A stretch of 64,000 nucleotides of DNA, from assembly GCA_047345645.1 (NCBI GenBank), contig JBLEFH010000011.1; one strand, 5' to 3'. Shown one piece after another: positions 44,531-54,442 of the stretch. The position numbers and the translations under genes are program-made. The stretch comes from JBLEFH01 sp047345645 (GTDB lineage Bacteria > Pseudomonadota > Alphaproteobacteria > Rhodobacterales > Rhodobacteraceae). The notes under the pieces are model-generated. The model saw nothing but the letters and a program-made list of their open reading frames with translations. It had not been told where the DNA came from and searched no databases. The stretch's first letter is position 1. Every line of letters starts with the position of its first letter.

Positions 44531-46015
44531 TCAGTAATTCCCGGTCCGCTCAATCCCTGCATCGCTGGTCGCCATCACTGCGTCAAGATGTTGCTTCAAG
44601 AGGCGGATTTGCTCTTTCTCGAAGCCCGGTTTGTCCCAAAGCGACTCAAACTCGCCCGGATCTTCCTGCAAATCGAAAATCTCGGCCTTGCCCGCCTTAT
44701 GATACATGCAGGTCTTGTAGCGGCCATCGAACACCATTGTGCCATGGCTTTGATAGGGCATCCCGGCGAGGGCCTCGTTGAACTCGCAGACGACATGTGG
44801 CTTATGGCGCGCCGTCTCGCCGCGCAGCAGATGAACGAGCGATTTGCCCTGTATATTGTAAGGGATCTCGACGCCCGCGATCTCCAGCAAGGTCGGCGCA
44901 ATGTCGACCAATTCGACCAGCGCGTCGCTGCGGCTGCCGGGATTGGTCACGCCGGGCCATTTGACGATCAGCGGCACGTGGACCAGCCCTTCGAAGAAGC
45001 GGCAGCCCTTATAGAGCATCCCGTGGTCGCCCATCATCTCGCCATGGTCCGAGGTGAAAATGACGATGGTGTTCTCCGCCTGACCCGTGCGCTCCAGCGC
45101 CTCCAGAACGGCGCCGACGCGGTCGTCGATCATCTCGATCATCGCGTAATAACAGGCCTTTACATAGCGCGCGTCATAGGTGTCGGGCGGGAAATCGAAG
45201 AGGTTGCGCTGATCGAGCGGGATGTTCGACTGGTCGATATCCTCGGCGGGATCATACTGGCGAACATCCTGAATTTTCTTCCATTGCTGGTCGATTTCCC
45301 AGAATTCTTCCTGTCGGGCCGCGTCGCTTTCGCGGTAGAGCGGCAGGGGCATATCCTCAAGGTCATACCGGTCGAGGAACTCCTCCGGTGGGAAGAAGGG
45401 CGGATGCGGATCGACCGCGTTCAGGTTCATGAACCAAGGCGCGTCGTGCTTCTTTTCGATAAAGGCGGTGGCGCGCTCACCCCACCATGTCGCCTGCTGC
45501 ATCTCCATCGGGAAGCCGGGACCATAGTCGCGGGGCGAGTTTTGCAGCAGTTCGGGATAGAGCTTCAGCGGATCCGCGACGCCGTGTTTTTCCTTCAGCC
45601 AGTCGTCATAGGCGCGCCCGATGGGCCAGCAATCGCAGAGCTCGGCGTGGTCATAGCCGTCTTCGGGGATCAACTCGATCCGGTCCTCAGAGCGTGATAG
45701 ATGGTGCTTGCCCAGAAGGCAGGTCGTGTAATCGGTAGAGTCCTTCAGAATCCGCGGCAGGATGCGTTCGGCCTCTGGAAAGTGATCATTGCCGTTGCGG
45801 TGAACGTGATGCGAGGCCGGATAGCGCCCGGTCATGAAGGACGCGCGGCTCGGCGTGCAGATCGGGGCCTGACAATAAGCGTTCATGAAGGACATGCCTT
45901 CTTCGGCGAGACGGTCGAGATTGGGTGTGTGGATCGCCTCATTGCCATGCGCGCGGATCGTGTCGTAGCGCTGCTGGTCGGTGGTGATCCAAAGAATATA
46001 CGGCGTCGTCGTCAT
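44531..46015 (-). CDS. Type I sulfatase (formylglycine-dependent)
   Basis: The protein has 494 residues from the ATG at 46015. It starts PYILWITTDQQRYDTIRAHG (metal-binding Asp). Cys53 in PICTPSRASFMTGRYP is the CxPSR signature that FGE converts to formylglycine. FTSDHGEMMGDHGMLYKG supplies further metal ligands. No signal peptide is visible, so it is expected in the cytoplasm and would act after uptake of a sulfated substrate. The substrate, for example a sulfated sugar or polyol, is not deducible. The FGE gene follows after nine bases. Confidence 0.93.
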   Translation of the reverse strand: MTTTPYILWITTDQQRYDTIRAHGNEAIHTPNLDRLAEEGMSFMNAYCQAPICTPSRASFMTGRYPASHHVHRNGNDHFPEAERILPRILKDSTDYTTCLLGKHHLSRSEDRIELIPEDGYDHAELCDCWPIGRAYDDWLKEKHGVADPLKLYPELLQNSPRDYGPGFPMEMQQATWWGERATAFIEKKHDAPWFMNLNAVDPHPPFFPPEEFLDRYDLEDMPLPLYRESDAARQEEFWEIDQQWKKIQDVRQYDPAEDIDQSNIPLDQRNLFDFPPDTYDARYVKACYYAMIEMIDDRVGAVLEALERTGQAENTIVIFTSDHGEMMGDHGMLYKGCRFFEGLVHVPLIVKWPGVTNPGSRSDALVELVDIAPTLLEIAGVEIPYNIQGKSLVHLLRGETARHKPHVVCEFNEALAGMPYQSHGTMVFDGRYKTCMYHKAGKAEIFDLQEDPGEFESLWDKPGFEKEQIRLLKQHLDAVMATSDAGIERTGNY

Positions 46016-46100
46016 CTGGCGTCCGTAAAAAGGCAATATGAAAGTGGATAGGGGGCCGGCGCGAAGGAGCCAGCCCCGGATCATCGGCTGTTCTCTGTTC

Positions 46101-46898
46101 TTAGCGAACCGAGTTCACAACATCCATGAAACGTTTGACGCGGTCGCCATCCACGGCGTTCCAGGTGTCGCCGTCGATCTTGAAATGGGTGCCGATGATG
46201 CAGCCCGAGGCGACCGACAGCACATCCTTGATGTTGTCGATATTCACGCCGGTATTGGCAAAGACCGGAACGAGATCGCCAACTGCTTCTGCAACCTTGC
46301 GCAGGTCCGAGCCGTCCGCCGGCTGGCCGGTGATCGGGCCGGAGACGAGGATCGCATCGGCGAGCGAGGAGAAGATGGCCGATTTCGCGCGCAGCTCAAT
46401 GGGGCGCTGGTCCAGCGAATGGGCAAATTCGGCGTTGATGTTGAAGAACAGTTTCAGGTCCTTCTGGCCGAGATTGCGCTTGAGACGCGCCGGTGTGGCG
46501 GCGTCGGGCGCCCAGACACCCATATCCGAGGCGAAAACGCCCGTGAAAATCTCACGGACCCATTTTGCGCCGGTGGCATTGGCGACGGCGACCGAAGCGG
46601 TCGGATCCCAGAGATAGTTGACGCCGAAGGGCACTTTCAGATGCGGTTTACACGCGGTGATGACAGCGGTGTAGGCGGCGATGGATTCCGGGGTCCCTTT
46701 CAGCAGGTAAGGCCGGTCGTTTTCATTGCCGAACATGATGGCATCGACGCCGCCATCCTGAAGCTTTTCGATATCCGAAATGGCATTTTCGATCAGCTTG
46801 TCCATGCCGCCATCTGCGTCATAGAGCGGCGTGCCGGGAAGGGCGCCGATATGACACATCGAAATGACGGCTTTGTCGGTGTTGAGGAAGTCGAACAT
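46101..46898 (-). CDS. BtpA/SgcQ-family TIM-barrel protein
   Basis: The protein has 265 residues from the ATG at 46898 (GGAG nine bases upstream). The family signature includes AVISMCHIGALPGTPLYD, GVDAIMFGNENDRPY, PFGVNYLWDP and ILVSGPITGQPADG, with VFANTGVN near the end. SgcQ-type members lie in sugar operons; BtpA was named from a photosystem I mutant. The enzyme activity is not established. It is first in the operon BtpA-sulfatase-FGE, divergent from the ABC importer. Confidence 0.9.
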   Translation of the reverse strand: MFDFLNTDKAVISMCHIGALPGTPLYDADGGMDKLIENAISDIEKLQDGGVDAIMFGNENDRPYLLKGTPESIAAYTAVITACKPHLKVPFGVNYLWDPTASVAVANATGAKWVREIFTGVFASDMGVWAPDAATPARLKRNLGQKDLKLFFNINAEFAHSLDQRPIELRAKSAIFSSLADAILVSGPITGQPADGSDLRKVAEAVGDLVPVFANTGVNIDNIKDVLSVASGCIIGTHFKIDGDTWNAVDGDRVKRFMDVVNSVR

Positions 46899-47134
46899 AA
46901 GCAGAGGCTCCAATTTGTGCGTTTATGTTGATATGAAGCGGAATTTGCGCGCATTTCGATCATATGTCAACATAAAAATAGCGAACAGCGGTATAAAATT
47001 ACAAAAATAAGCCTGTTTTGGTGATTTGTGTTTGCATTGGTGTTGTCTTTCGTTTAGATATGAGTGGATGGAAGGCCTCGGTGTCGTCAAATGGCGGTGC
47101 CAGGGTGGTCCAACGAACTTTCTGGGAGGAAAAC
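46899..47134. promoter_or_regulatory. Divergent promoter region with composite inverted motif (possible DeoR operator)
   Basis: TTATGTTGATATGA (46923-46936) and TCATATGTCAACATAA (46960-46975) are imperfect inverted repeats with ATTTCGAT (46953-46960) between TTATGTT and AACATAA. The same three elements recur before the SDR gene (56052-56094) and the second ABC importer (57936-57977). TTTCGTTT is at 47048-47055. Confidence 0.5.
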
Positions 47135-48502
47135 GTGACTAAGGTAAAAACATCAGCACAGGACGTTTTGATGGCGCGCCGCCAGTTTTTGGGCGCGGTG
47201 GCTGCTGCTGCGGCCGCGGGCGCGGGTCTCTATCCGCGCGGCGCGTTCGCACAGGATGGTGCGTGGGCGCTGCGACCCGAATCAGATGTCGACACGATCA
47301 ATTTCGTCGTCTGGCAGTTCGGCAATATCTATGACGACATCGCCGCCAAGTTTGAGGCGGATTGGGGCATCCCGGTCGAGAAGATCATCGAGCCGAATAT
47401 CGATCCGCAGATCGCCAAGCTGACATCCATGTATGCGGCGGGCGAGGATATCGACGTTCTGGTTTCGCCGCTGCAGACGATGGCCAGCTATATCGACCAA
47501 GGCATCGCGGCGCCGCTCGACGGTCTGCCGGGGCTGGATGAGTATGTCAGCGATTTCACGCCGCTTGCGAAAAGCATCGCGACGCGGGACGATCAGGTCT
47601 GGGGCCTTCCCTATCTCTCGATCGCCTGGAATTTCATCTACAATGATGAGCTGCTCGAAAAAGCCGGATTTGGCGGCAAGCCCTTCACGAGCTGGGAAGA
47701 GCTGACCGAGCAATGTCTCAAGGCAAAGGCGGATGGCGTCTCGAATTATCCGCTGCTCTGGGTTGCGGGAGCGGCCTTCGATCCGCTGCCGGGCACATGG
47801 TTCGCACAGGTCGCCAATCGCGGCGGGCGCATCTTTGCCCCGGATATGACGCCGGAACTCGGGCCGGGCTCCATCGCCCGCGAGGCCCTGCAATATTTCC
47901 AGGACAGTTTCATCAAGCACGAGATCGCCGATCCCGATTCGCTGAACCTGAAATTCCTGCCCGCCGTGAAAGTGTTCAACACCGGCAATCACCTCTATCT
48001 GGGCGCACTCCACAACTATTACATGAATGTGGTGAACGACCCGGCGCAGTCGCCGATCGCGGGCAAGGGGCGTATCCATCCGCTGCCGGGCGATGGCAAG
48101 ACGCTGGCCGTGACATGGTATTACATGCTCTCCGAAGCGACGCGCGACCGTGAATGGGCGTGGAAACTGCTGCAATATCTCGGCGGTAAGACGCAGGACG
48201 GCGTTTATACGCAGGCGCTCGCGCTGGCAAAAAGCTCCATGCTGGCACCGGGCTATACCTCGGCCATGAACAGCGCCGAGCTTCGCGATGTCTGGTCCGA
48301 GCGTGTCGATGTCGATGCAATGCTGAATATTTTCGATAAGGCGGTTCCCTATACCGAGGTTGTCCCGGCGGTGAACGAGCCGTGGTATCCTCAGTGGAAT
48401 GAAATGCTGAATGTCGAATTGACGGCCTGTTTGCGCGGCCAGATCACCCCCGATGAGGCTTGCGACAACATGGTCGCCAATATCGACAGGGCGAAACGCT
48501 AA
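47135..48502 (+). CDS. ABC transporter substrate-binding protein (family 1), Tat-exported
   Basis: The protein has 455 residues from the GTG at 47135, chosen because GGGAGG lies five bases upstream. The N-terminus has a twin-arginine signal, ARRQFLGAVAAAAAAGAG, ending near AFAQD. The mature part resembles family-1 carbohydrate-binding proteins (INFVVWQFGNIYDDIAAKFE, DIDVLVSPLQTM, WNFIYNDELLEKAGF). It is the periplasmic receptor for the permeases and ATPase that follow. The ligand is unknown; the locus suggests a sulfated or amide-containing sugar derivative. Confidence 0.9.
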   Translation: MTKVKTSAQDVLMARRQFLGAVAAAAAAGAGLYPRGAFAQDGAWALRPESDVDTINFVVWQFGNIYDDIAAKFEADWGIPVEKIIEPNIDPQIAKLTSMYAAGEDIDVLVSPLQTMASYIDQGIAAPLDGLPGLDEYVSDFTPLAKSIATRDDQVWGLPYLSIAWNFIYNDELLEKAGFGGKPFTSWEELTEQCLKAKADGVSNYPLLWVAGAAFDPLPGTWFAQVANRGGRIFAPDMTPELGPGSIAREALQYFQDSFIKHEIADPDSLNLKFLPAVKVFNTGNHLYLGALHNYYMNVVNDPAQSPIAGKGRIHPLPGDGKTLAVTWYYMLSEATRDREWAWKLLQYLGGKTQDGVYTQALALAKSSMLAPGYTSAMNSAELRDVWSERVDVDAMLNIFDKAVPYTEVVPAVNEPWYPQWNEMLNVELTACLRGQITPDEACDNMVANIDRAKR

Positions 48503-48512
48503 GGGCTTTGCT

Positions 48513-48535
48513 TGCGCCCTCTGGTTGAGGGCGCA
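48513..48535 (+). repeat. Intercistronic stem-loop after the binding-protein gene
   Basis: TGCGCCCTC-TGGTT-GAGGGCGCA is a perfect nine-pair hairpin between binding-protein and permease genes. Such structures usually stabilise the upstream mRNA, giving more binding protein than permease. Confidence 0.65.
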
Positions 48536-48566
48536 GACACCCCTGGCGCCCTAACTGGAGTATAAG

Positions 48567-49514
48567 ATGAGCATTCAGAACACCGACGCGCCGGAGCGTC
48601 GGAGCCTTAGTCGCTTTTTCAAGAAAGAAGCCTCGCCGGGACGTCTCGCCCTCGGCATGAACCTGCCCTCGATGATCATTTTTGCGATCATTCTGGCCTA
48701 TCCGATCTTCTTCGCGGGCTATCTGTCCTTCCACGATGTGGGCGTGCGCGAGCTGCGCAGCGGCGAATATCCCTGGGCGGGCCTGGGCAACTACGCAGAG
48801 CTTTTCAACGACCCGGTGTTCTGGAAGGCGATGCGCACGACGATCCTTTTCGTGCTGGTCTCTGTCATCCTTGAGGTCGTGATCGGTCTCGCCATTGCGC
48901 TGGTCATCAGCAACAGCAATGTGCGGCTCTCGAAAGTCACGAAATTCCTGATCCTCGTGCCTTGGGCCGTGCCGCCCATCGTCAACGGGTTCCTCTGGTC
49001 CTTCATCTTCAACACGCAATTCGGCTATCTGAACCGGGTGCTCTACAATCTCGGGTTCATCGACCAATATGTGAACTGGCTCGGCAACACCGAAACCGCC
49101 TTTATGGCCGTGGTGATTTCCTATGTCTGGCGCACAACGCCCTTCAACATCCTGCTCTATCATGCAGCGCTTCAGGGCATTCCCGACCATCTCTACGAGG
49201 CGGCGGAACTCGACGGCGCGAGCGCGTGGCGCAAATTCTGGCACATCACCCTGCCACTGCTGCGCCCGGTTCTGGCGGTCACGCTGATCCTGCGCACGAC
49301 CTTCGCCTTCATGGTGTTCGACGAGATTTTCGCGATCACGCAGGGCGGGCCGGGTGACGATACCTGGGTGGCCGCGTGGTATACCTACAAGACCGCGTTC
49401 CAGCCGCCCTTTGATATCGGTGTCGGTGCCGCCTCCGCCTATGTGCTGGCGCTCATCGTCGGCCTGATCGCGATCTTCTACATCAAATTCGTCTACAAGA
49501 AGGTGGAGTACTGA
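48567..49514 (+). CDS. ABC sugar-type permease, subunit 1
   Basis: The protein has 315 residues with about six membrane helices after an N-terminal charged region. The EAA loop that contacts the ATPase is YEAAELDGASAWRKFWHITL. It matches the MalF/UgpA-like group (SFHDVGVRELRSGEYPWAGL). Only two bases separate its stop from the second permease start. Confidence 0.92.
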   Translation: MSIQNTDAPERRSLSRFFKKEASPGRLALGMNLPSMIIFAIILAYPIFFAGYLSFHDVGVRELRSGEYPWAGLGNYAELFNDPVFWKAMRTTILFVLVSVILEVVIGLAIALVISNSNVRLSKVTKFLILVPWAVPPIVNGFLWSFIFNTQFGYLNRVLYNLGFIDQYVNWLGNTETAFMAVVISYVWRTTPFNILLYHAALQGIPDHLYEAAELDGASAWRKFWHITLPLLRPVLAVTLILRTTFAFMVFDEIFAITQGGPGDDTWVAAWYTYKTAFQPPFDIGVGAASAYVLALIVGLIAIFYIKFVYKKVEY

Positions 49515-49516
49515 TC

Positions 49517-50407
49517 ATGCGTAAAAAAATGACGCTTCGTACCCGCATCCTGATGAACCTGGCCAATGTCGCCTGCATCGCTTTCCTGATCCTGCCGCTG
49601 GTGCCTGTCATCCTCGGCGCGTTCCAGAGCGAACGTGGCTTGCAGGCGGATGTTCATGCGCTGCTGCCGGTGGAATACACGCTGGACAATTTCCGGCTGA
49701 TCCTCTCGGGCGGCGCGGACAAGGGCACGCTCTTTCAGGATATCAGCTATCTGCCGAACTCCGTCACATGGTTCCCGAATGCATTCTTGAACTCGGTGAT
49801 CGTGGGCGCGCTCGTGACCGTTGGTGTGCTTGTCCTCGCCAGCCTCACGGCCTTCACCGTAACCCGGCTGGATGTGCGCTGGACCGGCTGGCTGATGCAG
49901 ATCAACATGGTCAGCCGCATGGTGCCGCTGATCGTGCTGATGGTGCCGCTCTTCGTGGTGCTGCGCGGCTTTGGCCTGCTGAACACCCTCTCCGGGGTGA
50001 TCATCACCGAAATCGGCTTGTTGCTGCCATACGCGATCATCATCCTCGTGCCCTATTTCCAACAGCTTCCCAAGGAGCTTGAGGAGTCGGCGCGGCTCGA
50101 TGGCTGCACGCGCTTCATGGCCTTCATGCGGATCCTGCTGCCGCTCTGCAAACCCGCCCTCGCGGCGAGCGGCGTGATTATGTTCATCATCTCATGGCAT
50201 GAGTTGCTGATCCCGCTGATCATCGTCTCGAAACCCGAGGTGATGACAGTCCCGGTCGTTCTCGCAGGGCTCGTCTCGGATCACTTCGTGTTCTTCACCG
50301 TGATGATGGCGATCTGCCTGATCGGCCTTCTGCCGACCCTCGCGCTGGTCCTGCTGCTCCAGAAATATCTTGTCAAAGGCCTGACGGCCGGTGCCGTGAA
50401 AGGATAA
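49517..50407 (+). CDS. ABC sugar-type permease, subunit 2
   Basis: The 296-residue MalG/UgpE-like permease has about six helices and the EAA loop LEESARLDGCTRFMAFMRIL. It begins with a short cytoplasmic basic segment. It pairs with subunit 1 to form the channel and is followed after four bases by the ATPase gene. Confidence 0.92.
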   Translation: MRKKMTLRTRILMNLANVACIAFLILPLVPVILGAFQSERGLQADVHALLPVEYTLDNFRLILSGGADKGTLFQDISYLPNSVTWFPNAFLNSVIVGALVTVGVLVLASLTAFTVTRLDVRWTGWLMQINMVSRMVPLIVLMVPLFVVLRGFGLLNTLSGVIITEIGLLLPYAIIILVPYFQQLPKELEESARLDGCTRFMAFMRILLPLCKPALAASGVIMFIISWHELLIPLIIVSKPEVMTVPVVLAGLVSDHFVFFTVMMAICLIGLLPTLALVLLLQKYLVKGLTAGAVKG

Positions 50408-50411
50408 TCCG

Positions 50412-51470
50412 ATGGCAAATGTGCAAATTCAGAACCTGAAGAAATCCTACGGGGCCTTGCAGGTGATCCATGACATCGATGTCGAGATCGACGAGGGCGA
50501 GTTTGTCGCGCTGGTCGGGCCTTCGGGCTGCGGAAAGTCCACGCTGCTGCGGATGATTGCGGGGCTGGAAGAGGTCACGGCGGGCGAGATCCTGCTCAAC
50601 GACAAGGTCATCAACGACGTCGCCCCCAAGGACCGCGATATCGCCATGGTGTTCCAGAGCTATGCGCTCTATCCGCATATGACGGTGGAGCAGAATATGG
50701 GCTTCGCGCTGAAACTGGCCAAGGTGTCGGCGACCGAGATCAAGGCGCGCGTGGCCGAGGCGGCGGCGACACTGAACCTGACCGAATATCTGGACCGCTT
50801 TCCGCGCCAGCTTTCGGGCGGTCAGCGTCAGCGCGTCGCCATGGGCCGCTCGATCGTGCGCAGCCCTTCGGTGTTTCTCTTCGATGAGCCGCTCTCAAAT
50901 CTCGATGCCAAGCTGCGTGTGCGGATGCGGACGGAAATCAAGGCGCTGCATCAGCGCCTTGGCGCCACCTCGATCTATGTGACCCATGATCAGATCGAAG
51001 CGATGACCATGGCCGACAAGATCGTGGTCATGCGCGCGGGTCATATCGAGCAGGTCGGCGCGCCGCTGGATCTCTATGACAACCCCGCAAATGTGTTTGT
51101 CGCGACCTTCATCGGCTCGCCCGCGATCAACCTGCTGACCGGCACCTATAATGGCGGCGTGGTGGATCTGGGCGAGGGCGTCAGAATGGCGGCCCCGGCG
51201 GTCGCGGCGAGCGGCGGGCGGGCCTGTCTCTTTGGCATCCGCCCCGAGCATCTTGAGCTGTCCGACGCGCCAGATGCGGTGGATTTCACCGTTGACGTGA
51301 TCGAGCCGACGGGCAGCGAAACGATCCTCACCGGACGGATCGCAGGTCAGGAAGTGCAGATGACACAGCGCGAGCGGGCCAATCTCCAGCCGGGGCAGGT
51401 GCTGCGTGTCCGCCCCGCTGACGGTCAGGTGCGTCTCTTCGACGCCGAAACCGAGGCGCGTCTGCGATGA
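50412..51470 (+). CDS. ABC transporter ATPase (UgpC/MalK type)
   Basis: The 352-residue protein has Walker A GPSGCGKST, the signature RQLSGGQRQRVAMGRS and Walker B VFLFDEPLSNLDAKLR, followed by the H-loop IYVTHDQIEAM. A C-terminal TOBE domain is present (VFVATFIGSPAINLLTG, GIRPEHLELSD). It powers the importer. The stop overlaps the amidase start (ATGA). Confidence 0.95.
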   Translation: MANVQIQNLKKSYGALQVIHDIDVEIDEGEFVALVGPSGCGKSTLLRMIAGLEEVTAGEILLNDKVINDVAPKDRDIAMVFQSYALYPHMTVEQNMGFALKLAKVSATEIKARVAEAAATLNLTEYLDRFPRQLSGGQRQRVAMGRSIVRSPSVFLFDEPLSNLDAKLRVRMRTEIKALHQRLGATSIYVTHDQIEAMTMADKIVVMRAGHIEQVGAPLDLYDNPANVFVATFIGSPAINLLTGTYNGGVVDLGEGVRMAAPAVAASGGRACLFGIRPEHLELSDAPDAVDFTVDVIEPTGSETILTGRIAGQEVQMTQRERANLQPGQVLRVRPADGQVRLFDAETEARLR

Positions 51471-52900
51471 CCGGGCAAGCGCTATGCTGGATGGACGCCG
51501 CCGATCTGGCCGGGGAGATCCGCGCCAAGCGGCTCTCCCCGGTCGAGGTCACGCAAGCCTTTATCGACAGGATCGAAGACGTCGATCCTTCGGTAAATGC
51601 CTTCTGCATCCCGATGTTCGAGATCGCGATGGAGAAGGCGCGGGCCGCAGAAGCCGCGCAGATGGCGGGCGATTTCTGGGGGCCGCTTCATGGCGTGCCC
51701 TATGCGATCAAGGACTCTGACGACTATGCCGGGCAGAAAACGACGCTCGGGAGCCTCGTCCACAAGGACCGCATCGCCACGCAGCATTCGCCGATCATCG
51801 CGCGGATGGAAGGCGCGGGCGCGATCCCGCTCGGCAAGACGACAACGCCGGATATGGCTTGGATTGGCCTGACCTATTCGCAGCTTTACGGCGAGACGAA
51901 GAACCCGTGGGACCTGACCCGCAATCCCGGCGGCAGTTCCGGCGGCTCCGCCGTCGCGGTCGCGACCGGCATGGCGCCCTTGGCCACCGGCACGGATGGC
52001 GCGGGTTCGGTGCGGATCCCGGCGTCCTTCTGCGGCATTTTCGGGCTCAAGCCGTCGCATGGGCGCATCCCGCTCATGCTGCCGAACGTCAATCAGCACA
52101 CCCATTACGGCCCGCTGACGCGCACGGTTCGCGATGCGGCGCTGATGATGGATGTCTGCGCCGGTCCCGACCCTCGGGATCTCTACTCGCTCGAAGGCGG
52201 CTCGCCCGGCTATCTCGACAATCTCGACAAGCCTCTGGCCGGCAAACGCATCGCCTGGAGCCCCACTCTCGGGTTCGTCGATAAGCTCGACCCGGAGGTT
52301 CGGCGCATCTGCGAAATGGCGGCGCTGCGCTTCGAGGATCTCGGCGCGATTGTCGAAGAGGCGCGGATCGACCTCTCCGGCTCGATGGAGATCGCCAAGC
52401 GCAACTGGTGCGCGATCATGTCGGCGCTGGTGCTGAATGTGAATGCGGATCACGTGGATACATTCGATCCCGCTCTGGTCGCTTGCGCCCGCGAGGCGGA
52501 GGCGCATACAGCGGGGCAGTTCCTGCACGACAAGATCCGGATGTTCCCCATCTATCAGCGGCTTGTCGATTATTTCGAGATGTATGATTTTATCCTGACG
52601 CCAACCGTCGCCTGCTTACCGCTGAAAAATGACCAGCTGGTGCCGGATGGCTATCCCGCAACCGATTGGGACTGGATGGAGTGGGCTCCCTATAGCTCGC
52701 CTTTCAACCTGTTCCACAACCCGGCGTCGTCGGTGAACGCAGGTTTCAGCGCAGAAGGCCTGCCGGTTGGCCTACAGATCGTCGGACCCCGTTTCGGTGA
52801 TTTGCAGGTGCTGCAAGCCTCGCATCACTTCGAGCGCGCCTTCAGCCCGGACTTCAAGCGGCCGCCCCTCATGCAGGCCGAACTTTCCGCCGCGATCTGA
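51467..52900 (+). CDS. Amidase (amidase-signature family)
   Basis: This 477-residue enzyme has the Ser-Ser-Lys triad environment: Lys in HGVPYAIKDSDD, then the glycine-serine stretch NPGGSSGGSAVAVATG and TDGAGSVRIPASFCGIFGLK with the nucleophile. It would hydrolyse an amide bond of the imported compound or a derivative. It is translationally coupled to the transporter ATPase, so it probably acts on the transported substrate. Confidence 0.93.
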   Translation: MTGQALCWMDAADLAGEIRAKRLSPVEVTQAFIDRIEDVDPSVNAFCIPMFEIAMEKARAAEAAQMAGDFWGPLHGVPYAIKDSDDYAGQKTTLGSLVHKDRIATQHSPIIARMEGAGAIPLGKTTTPDMAWIGLTYSQLYGETKNPWDLTRNPGGSSGGSAVAVATGMAPLATGTDGAGSVRIPASFCGIFGLKPSHGRIPLMLPNVNQHTHYGPLTRTVRDAALMMDVCAGPDPRDLYSLEGGSPGYLDNLDKPLAGKRIAWSPTLGFVDKLDPEVRRICEMAALRFEDLGAIVEEARIDLSGSMEIAKRNWCAIMSALVLNVNADHVDTFDPALVACAREAEAHTAGQFLHDKIRMFPIYQRLVDYFEMYDFILTPTVACLPLKNDQLVPDGYPATDWDWMEWAPYSSPFNLFHNPASSVNAGFSAEGLPVGLQIVGPRFGDLQVLQASHHFERAFSPDFKRPPLMQAELSAAI

Positions 52901-52930
52901 CATGCGGCAAAGCAAAGGATCCCACCAAAA

Positions 52931-54442
52931 ATGACGGATTACGTAATCGGTATCGATGTCGGCACCACCTCGACCATCGGTATCCTTATCGCCCTGCCTG
53001 ACAAGGTTTTGGCACAGGTGTCGCGCCCGGTGACGCTCTCCTCGCCGCAGCAAGGCTGGGCTGAGGAAAACCCGGAGGACTGGTGGCAGAACACCTGCGA
53101 GATCATTCCTGATCTGCTGGAGAGCGGCGGCGTTTCTGCCGCTGACGTGAAGGGCATTGGCGTGGCCGGGATGCTGCCCGCCGTGATCCTGCTCGATGAG
53201 GCGGGCAATGTGCTGCGCCCCTCGATCCAGCAAAGTGACGGGCGCTCGGGCGCGGAGGTCGCGGAGCTCGCCGCAGAGGTTGAGGAAGCCGATTTTCTCG
53301 CCCGTGCAGGCAACGGCATCAACCAGCAGCTTCTGGCGACGAAACTGCGCTGGATCGAAAAGCATGAGCCGGACGTGTTCGCGAAGATTGCGACCGTGCT
53401 GGGCTCCTATGACTACATCAACTTCCGTCTCACCGGCGAACTTGCGGTTGAGCAGAACTGGGCGCTGGAGGCGGGCTTCGTCAATCTCGCGACCCATGAG
53501 CTGGACGACGAGCTGATCGCGCTCGCGCATATCCCGCGCAGCGCCATCCCCGTCAAACGCGCCTCCCATGAGGTGATGGGCCATGTCAGCGCGGAAGCCG
53601 CTGCGGCGACCGGGCTGCCGGAGGGTATTCCCGTGATCGGCGGTGCGGCCGATCATATCGCCTCGGGCTATGCCGCCGGTGTCACGCGGCCCGGAGACAT
53701 TTTGCTCAAATTCGGCGGCGCGGCGGATGTGCTCGTGGCGAGCGACACGCCCCAGCCGGATGCGCGTATGTTCCTCGACTATCATCTGGTGCCGGGCATG
53801 TTCATGCCCAATGGTTGCATGGCCTCGGGCGGCTCGGCGCTGAACTGGTTTGTCGCCAAGATCGCGCAGGGGGAAGCGGCGCAGGCGGAGGCGGCGGGCC
53901 TGTCGCTCCATCAGCATCTCGATGGCATTGCGGCTCAAACGCCGGCAGGCGCGGATGGTGTGCAGATCATCCCCTATTTTCTTGGGGAGAAAACCCCGAT
54001 CCATGATGCGGAGGCGCGCGGCGTGATCCACGGCCTCAGCCTCAATCACGATCTGCGGCATATGTGGCGCGCTTTGCTGGAGGGGTTTGCCTATGCCTTC
54101 CGTCACCATGTCGAGGTGTTCCGCGAGATGGGTCATCCGTCGACACGGTTTCTGGCCTCGGATGGCGGGTCGAAATCGCGGTTCTGGATGCAGATTTGTG
54201 CGGATGTTTTGCAACAGCCGGTGCAGCTTCTTCACGGGCATCCGGGCTCCTGCCTTGGTGCCGCTTACATGGCGGCGGTCGGTGCTGGGCTGACCGATGA
54301 TTTCTCCGGCGTCTCGAACTTCATCAGCCATGGCGATCTGATCGAACCGGATCCGGCGAAGGCGGCGCTTTATGAAGAAGGCTATCACCGCTTCCGCACC
54401 ACATATGAGGCCATGGTGAACGCGCGCGAGGTGAGAGCATGA
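52931..54442 (+). CDS. FGGY-family carbohydrate kinase (xylulokinase-like)
   Basis: The 503-residue kinase has the phosphate-1 motif VIGIDVGTTSTIGILI, GWAEENPEDWWQNT and the FGGY C-terminal adenosine-binding part FLASDGGSKSRFWMQICADV. It most resembles xylulokinase. It would phosphorylate the sugar or polyol released in the pathway. The stop overlaps the HAD gene by four bases (ATGA). Confidence 0.92.
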   Translation: MTDYVIGIDVGTTSTIGILIALPDKVLAQVSRPVTLSSPQQGWAEENPEDWWQNTCEIIPDLLESGGVSAADVKGIGVAGMLPAVILLDEAGNVLRPSIQQSDGRSGAEVAELAAEVEEADFLARAGNGINQQLLATKLRWIEKHEPDVFAKIATVLGSYDYINFRLTGELAVEQNWALEAGFVNLATHELDDELIALAHIPRSAIPVKRASHEVMGHVSAEAAAATGLPEGIPVIGGAADHIASGYAAGVTRPGDILLKFGGAADVLVASDTPQPDARMFLDYHLVPGMFMPNGCMASGGSALNWFVAKIAQGEAAQAEAAGLSLHQHLDGIAAQTPAGADGVQIIPYFLGEKTPIHDAEARGVIHGLSLNHDLRHMWRALLEGFAYAFRHHVEVFREMGHPSTRFLASDGGSKSRFWMQICADVLQQPVQLLHGHPGSCLGAAYMAAVGAGLTDDFSGVSNFISHGDLIEPDPAKAALYEEGYHRFRTTYEAMVNAREVRA